In this document: piece after piece, positions 59,016 to 60,355 of the stretch | How positions within the stretch are numbered: position 1 is the first letter of the stretch | Layout of the letters: each line of letters opens with the position of its first letter | Assembly: GCA_038123715.1 (NCBI GenBank) | Contig: JAYPAN010000010.1 | Location: forward strand, 1-60,355 | Direction: 5' to 3' | Length of the DNA stretch: 60,355 nucleotides | From: JAYPAN01 sp038123715 | GTDB lineage: Bacteria > Pseudomonadota > Alphaproteobacteria > RS24 | The notes under the pieces: generated by a model | The model's database searches: none | What the model saw: the letters and a program-made list of their open reading frames with translations, nothing else | Told to the model about the DNA's origin: nothing | Made by a program: the position numbers and the translations under genes

Positions 59016-59948
59016 TTACCCGCTTGTTTGACCGGCCAGCAAAGCGCTGCGGCGCTGAATTTCGCCAATCAGAAAATCCATCACCGCGCGCACATGCGTC
59101 AAACGGGTCAAATCACCGCGTGTCAGCAGCCATAATTCGAGCGCGCCGACCCGTTCCGGCCCGGCCAGCCGCGTCAGCCCGTCCATTTGGTCGGCCAGAA
59201 AACATGGCAAAACGGTCAGACCAAGGCCGGTTTGGGCGGCAGCCGCGCGACTGGCCGCGCTGGAAGAGCGCATGACAATCGCCGCCTCGCGCGCGGCGCG
59301 CGACAAATACCAGACCGGCCCAAGCGGTTTGTCATCATCGGAAAAGCCGATAATCTGATGACCCGACAAATCATCTTCCGGCGACAATTCCGGCTTGGCT
59401 TTCAGATAATCCGGCGCGGCATAGAGGCCGTAAGCAATATCACCAAGCTTGCGAACCAGCATATCACCCTGTGTCGGACGCGCCAGCCGCAGCGCAATAT
59501 CAACATCGCGCAACGCATTCATGACGCGCGGCGCTGTGCCAGGGCCGGTCAGGCTGGGATCGGTGACAATATCAAGCGCAATATCGGGATAGGTTTCAGA
59601 AAAACCGGCCATAGCGGGGGCGATAAGCCCGGCGGCGACCGCCTCGCTGGTGCCAAGACGCACCTGACCGCGAAAATCTTCTGCCTGTGCCTTGAAATCG
59701 CGCGCCAAAGAAGACAGTCCCTGATCGACCGGCTCCAATGTTTTCAGCAGCCGCGCGCCTTCGGCGGTCAGGCTGTAGCCGGAGCGCAAACGCTCAAACA
59801 GGCGGCTGTCCAATGCTTCTTCAAGCGCCCCGATACGGCGCAAAACCGTGGTGGTATTGACTTCCAGCTCGCGCGAGGCAGCCGACAGGCTGCCGGCGGC
59901 CGCAACCGCCAGAAAAAACCGCAAATCATCCCAGTCCAAAGCCTTCAT
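59016..59948 (-). CDS. LysR family transcriptional regulator
   Basis: 310 residues from MKALDWDD; the frame is open 48 codons further but without similarity. The winged helix-turn-helix is LDWDDLRFFLAVAAAGSLSAASRELEVNTTTVLRRIGALEEALDSRLFERLRSGYSLT, followed by a periplasmic-binding-type effector domain (VRLGTSEAVAAGLIAPAMAGF). LEVNTTTVLRRI replaces the more usual recognition helix (SQPAVSRQI), as in a known alphaproteobacterial subgroup. It is divergent from the small secreted-protein ORF; a repeat cluster lies in the space between them. The ATG has no strong ribosome site. Confidence 0.92.
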   Translation of the reverse strand: MKALDWDDLRFFLAVAAAGSLSAASRELEVNTTTVLRRIGALEEALDSRLFERLRSGYSLTAEGARLLKTLEPVDQGLSSLARDFKAQAEDFRGQVRLGTSEAVAAGLIAPAMAGFSETYPDIALDIVTDPSLTGPGTAPRVMNALRDVDIALRLARPTQGDMLVRKLGDIAYGLYAAPDYLKAKPELSPEDDLSGHQIIGFSDDDKPLGPVWYLSRAAREAAIVMRSSSAASRAAAAQTGLGLTVLPCFLADQMDGLTRLAGPERVGALELWLLTRGDLTRLTHVRAVMDFLIGEIQRRSALLAGQTSG

Positions 59949-59951
59949 AAG

Positions 59952-60010
59952 TGCAAATATATATCTGCAAATTCGCAAATGTGCAAATTTGCAGCACTTA
60001 CCTTGCAAAT
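59952..60010. promoter_or_regulatory. Cluster of GCAAAT repeats upstream of the LysR gene
   Basis: TGCAAAT occurs at 59952, 59966, 59982 and 60004, and CGCAAAT at 59974, so five copies lie in 59 bp. The copy at 59982 belongs to a 12-bp perfect palindrome (TGCAAATTTGCA). The cluster begins 3 bp before the LysR start and reaches into the 201-bp divergent space. It is a plausible binding region for this regulator; the rest of that space shows no other clear feature. Confidence 0.5.
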
Positions 60011-60149
60011 CAGCGACAAGTTGCAACCAACCAGTGGCATTGAGCCGACCAATAGCCGACCAATCGAGAGTGAGCCGATTATTTGCGCGCAATCAATTGA
60101 CAAAGCTATGCCCGCCTTCCTATAACCAAAAAACGTTTGGGGTTGCGTT

Positions 60150-60335
60150 GTGAAGTTTTTTGTCGCTGTCAGTCTGTATATTGCCGTGATTGGTTTGACC
60201 GCTTGGTCGGCCGACCGTAATGGTGCGCCCACCGCTATATCAGACAATATGCCCACCACTATATCAGACAATATATCAGACAATACCCGCATCCCGTTCA
60301 TCAATCTGACCGCCGCGACAGATAACGGCCAATAG
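60150..60335 (+). CDS. Small putative secreted protein with ISDN repeats
   Basis: 61 codons with a GTG start. Residues 2-20 (KFFVAVSLYIAVIGLTAWS) look like a signal peptide with a cleavage site after AWSA. The mature part is about 40 residues with three ISDN repeats and no cysteine. No family is recognised. The ribosome site is weak (GGGGTT), so the ORF could be chance. It is divergent from the LysR gene and may be its target. Confidence 0.4.
   Translation: MKFFVAVSLYIAVIGLTAWSADRNGAPTAISDNMPTTISDNISDNTRIPFINLTAATDNGQ
60236..60286 (+). repeat. Three direct repeats of a 12-bp unit
   Basis: ATATCAGACAAT occurs three times, with starts spaced 24 and 12 bp apart; the second and third copies are adjacent. 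They encode the ISDN repeats of the small ORF and keep frame because 12 is a multiple of 3. Confidence 0.75.
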
Positions 60336-60355
60336 GCACGCTCTCTTTCTTTTTT

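Noticed and set aside
59187..60125. 312-codon plus-strand frame over the LysR gene
   Set aside because: It is antisense to a gene with a clear winged helix-turn-helix, and the translated text is Arg-, Gln- and Ile-rich without a domain.
1..60355. Search for tRNA, rRNA, CRISPR arrays, insertion sequences, prophage and toxin-antitoxin genes
   Set aside because: No cloverleaf with a T-loop consensus, no regularly spaced repeats, no transposase or integrase frame, and no phage-type gene was seen by eye. A covariance-model scan could still find a small RNA that I missed.

Overview
This window comes from an alphaproteobacterium. 5-aminolevulinate synthase (the C4 heme route) sits next to ferrochelatase, the cytochrome bc1 genes have the fbcFBC-type order petA-petB-petC, and DUF3126, DUF6111, DUF1285 and NDUFS6-like zinc-finger proteins are typical of that class. 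Base composition is moderate and runs of GCGC are common. The many CoA-transferase, acyl-CoA ligase, acyl-CoA dehydrogenase and SDR genes fit an oligotrophic marine or SAR116/Rhodospirillales-like heterotroph, but I cannot fix the genus. The sequence looks like a metagenome or single-cell scaffold. It has two runs of exactly 100 N, and one of them is flanked by an exact 55-bp duplication.

Layout. 1-9.3 kb: the start of a class II aldolase gene, glpK, nadK, a NUDT19-like Nudix gene, an MFS and a MATE transporter, a DksA-like zinc-finger gene, a class III CoA-transferase, a nitroreductase and a gene broken by the first gap. 9.3-15.4 kb: translation and cofactor genes (yidD-thrS, an IscU-like scaffold, cysS, folE behind a structured leader, hisI). 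15.4-19.5 kb: a minus-strand run of gamma-carbonic anhydrase, GMC oxidoreductase, a kappa-GST-like isomerase, a rhomboid protease and a CBS protein. 19.5-26.3 kb: small conserved genes, SDRs, cysE, hydrolases, a crotonase and the second gap. 26.4-32.7 kb: a mostly plus-strand housekeeping block (lgt, MidA-like, pgeF, prs, rplY, pth, ychF).

32.7-39.7 kb: the petABC operon facing away from hemF, then a tightly overlapping DUF1285-Nudix-DUF6111-cca operon and a GNAT gene. 39.8-46.2 kb: a Ca2+/Na+ exchanger and a catabolic set made of acyl-CoA ligase, D-2-hydroxyacid dehydrogenase and two acyl-CoA dehydrogenases. The two dehydrogenase genes are separated by an intrinsic terminator. 46.2-50.1 kb: hemA-hemH, cspA and grxC. 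50-60.4 kb: a minus-strand block with a membrane-anchored M20 peptidase, the elongasome genes (mreB, mreC, mreD, mrdA, rodA), leuA, and a LysR regulator facing a small secreted-protein ORF.

The genes are mostly housekeeping. I saw no phage, insertion sequence, CRISPR, toxin-antitoxin or defence locus and no tRNA or rRNA, and I do not think the window holds a new multigene system. The best leads are regulatory: a two-stem leader that covers the folE ribosome binding site (candidate THF-II/folE-motif riboswitch), a branched-chain-amino-acid-rich small ORF before leuA, a cluster of GCAAAT repeats before the LysR gene, and a well-formed promoter plus leader hairpin before rplY.
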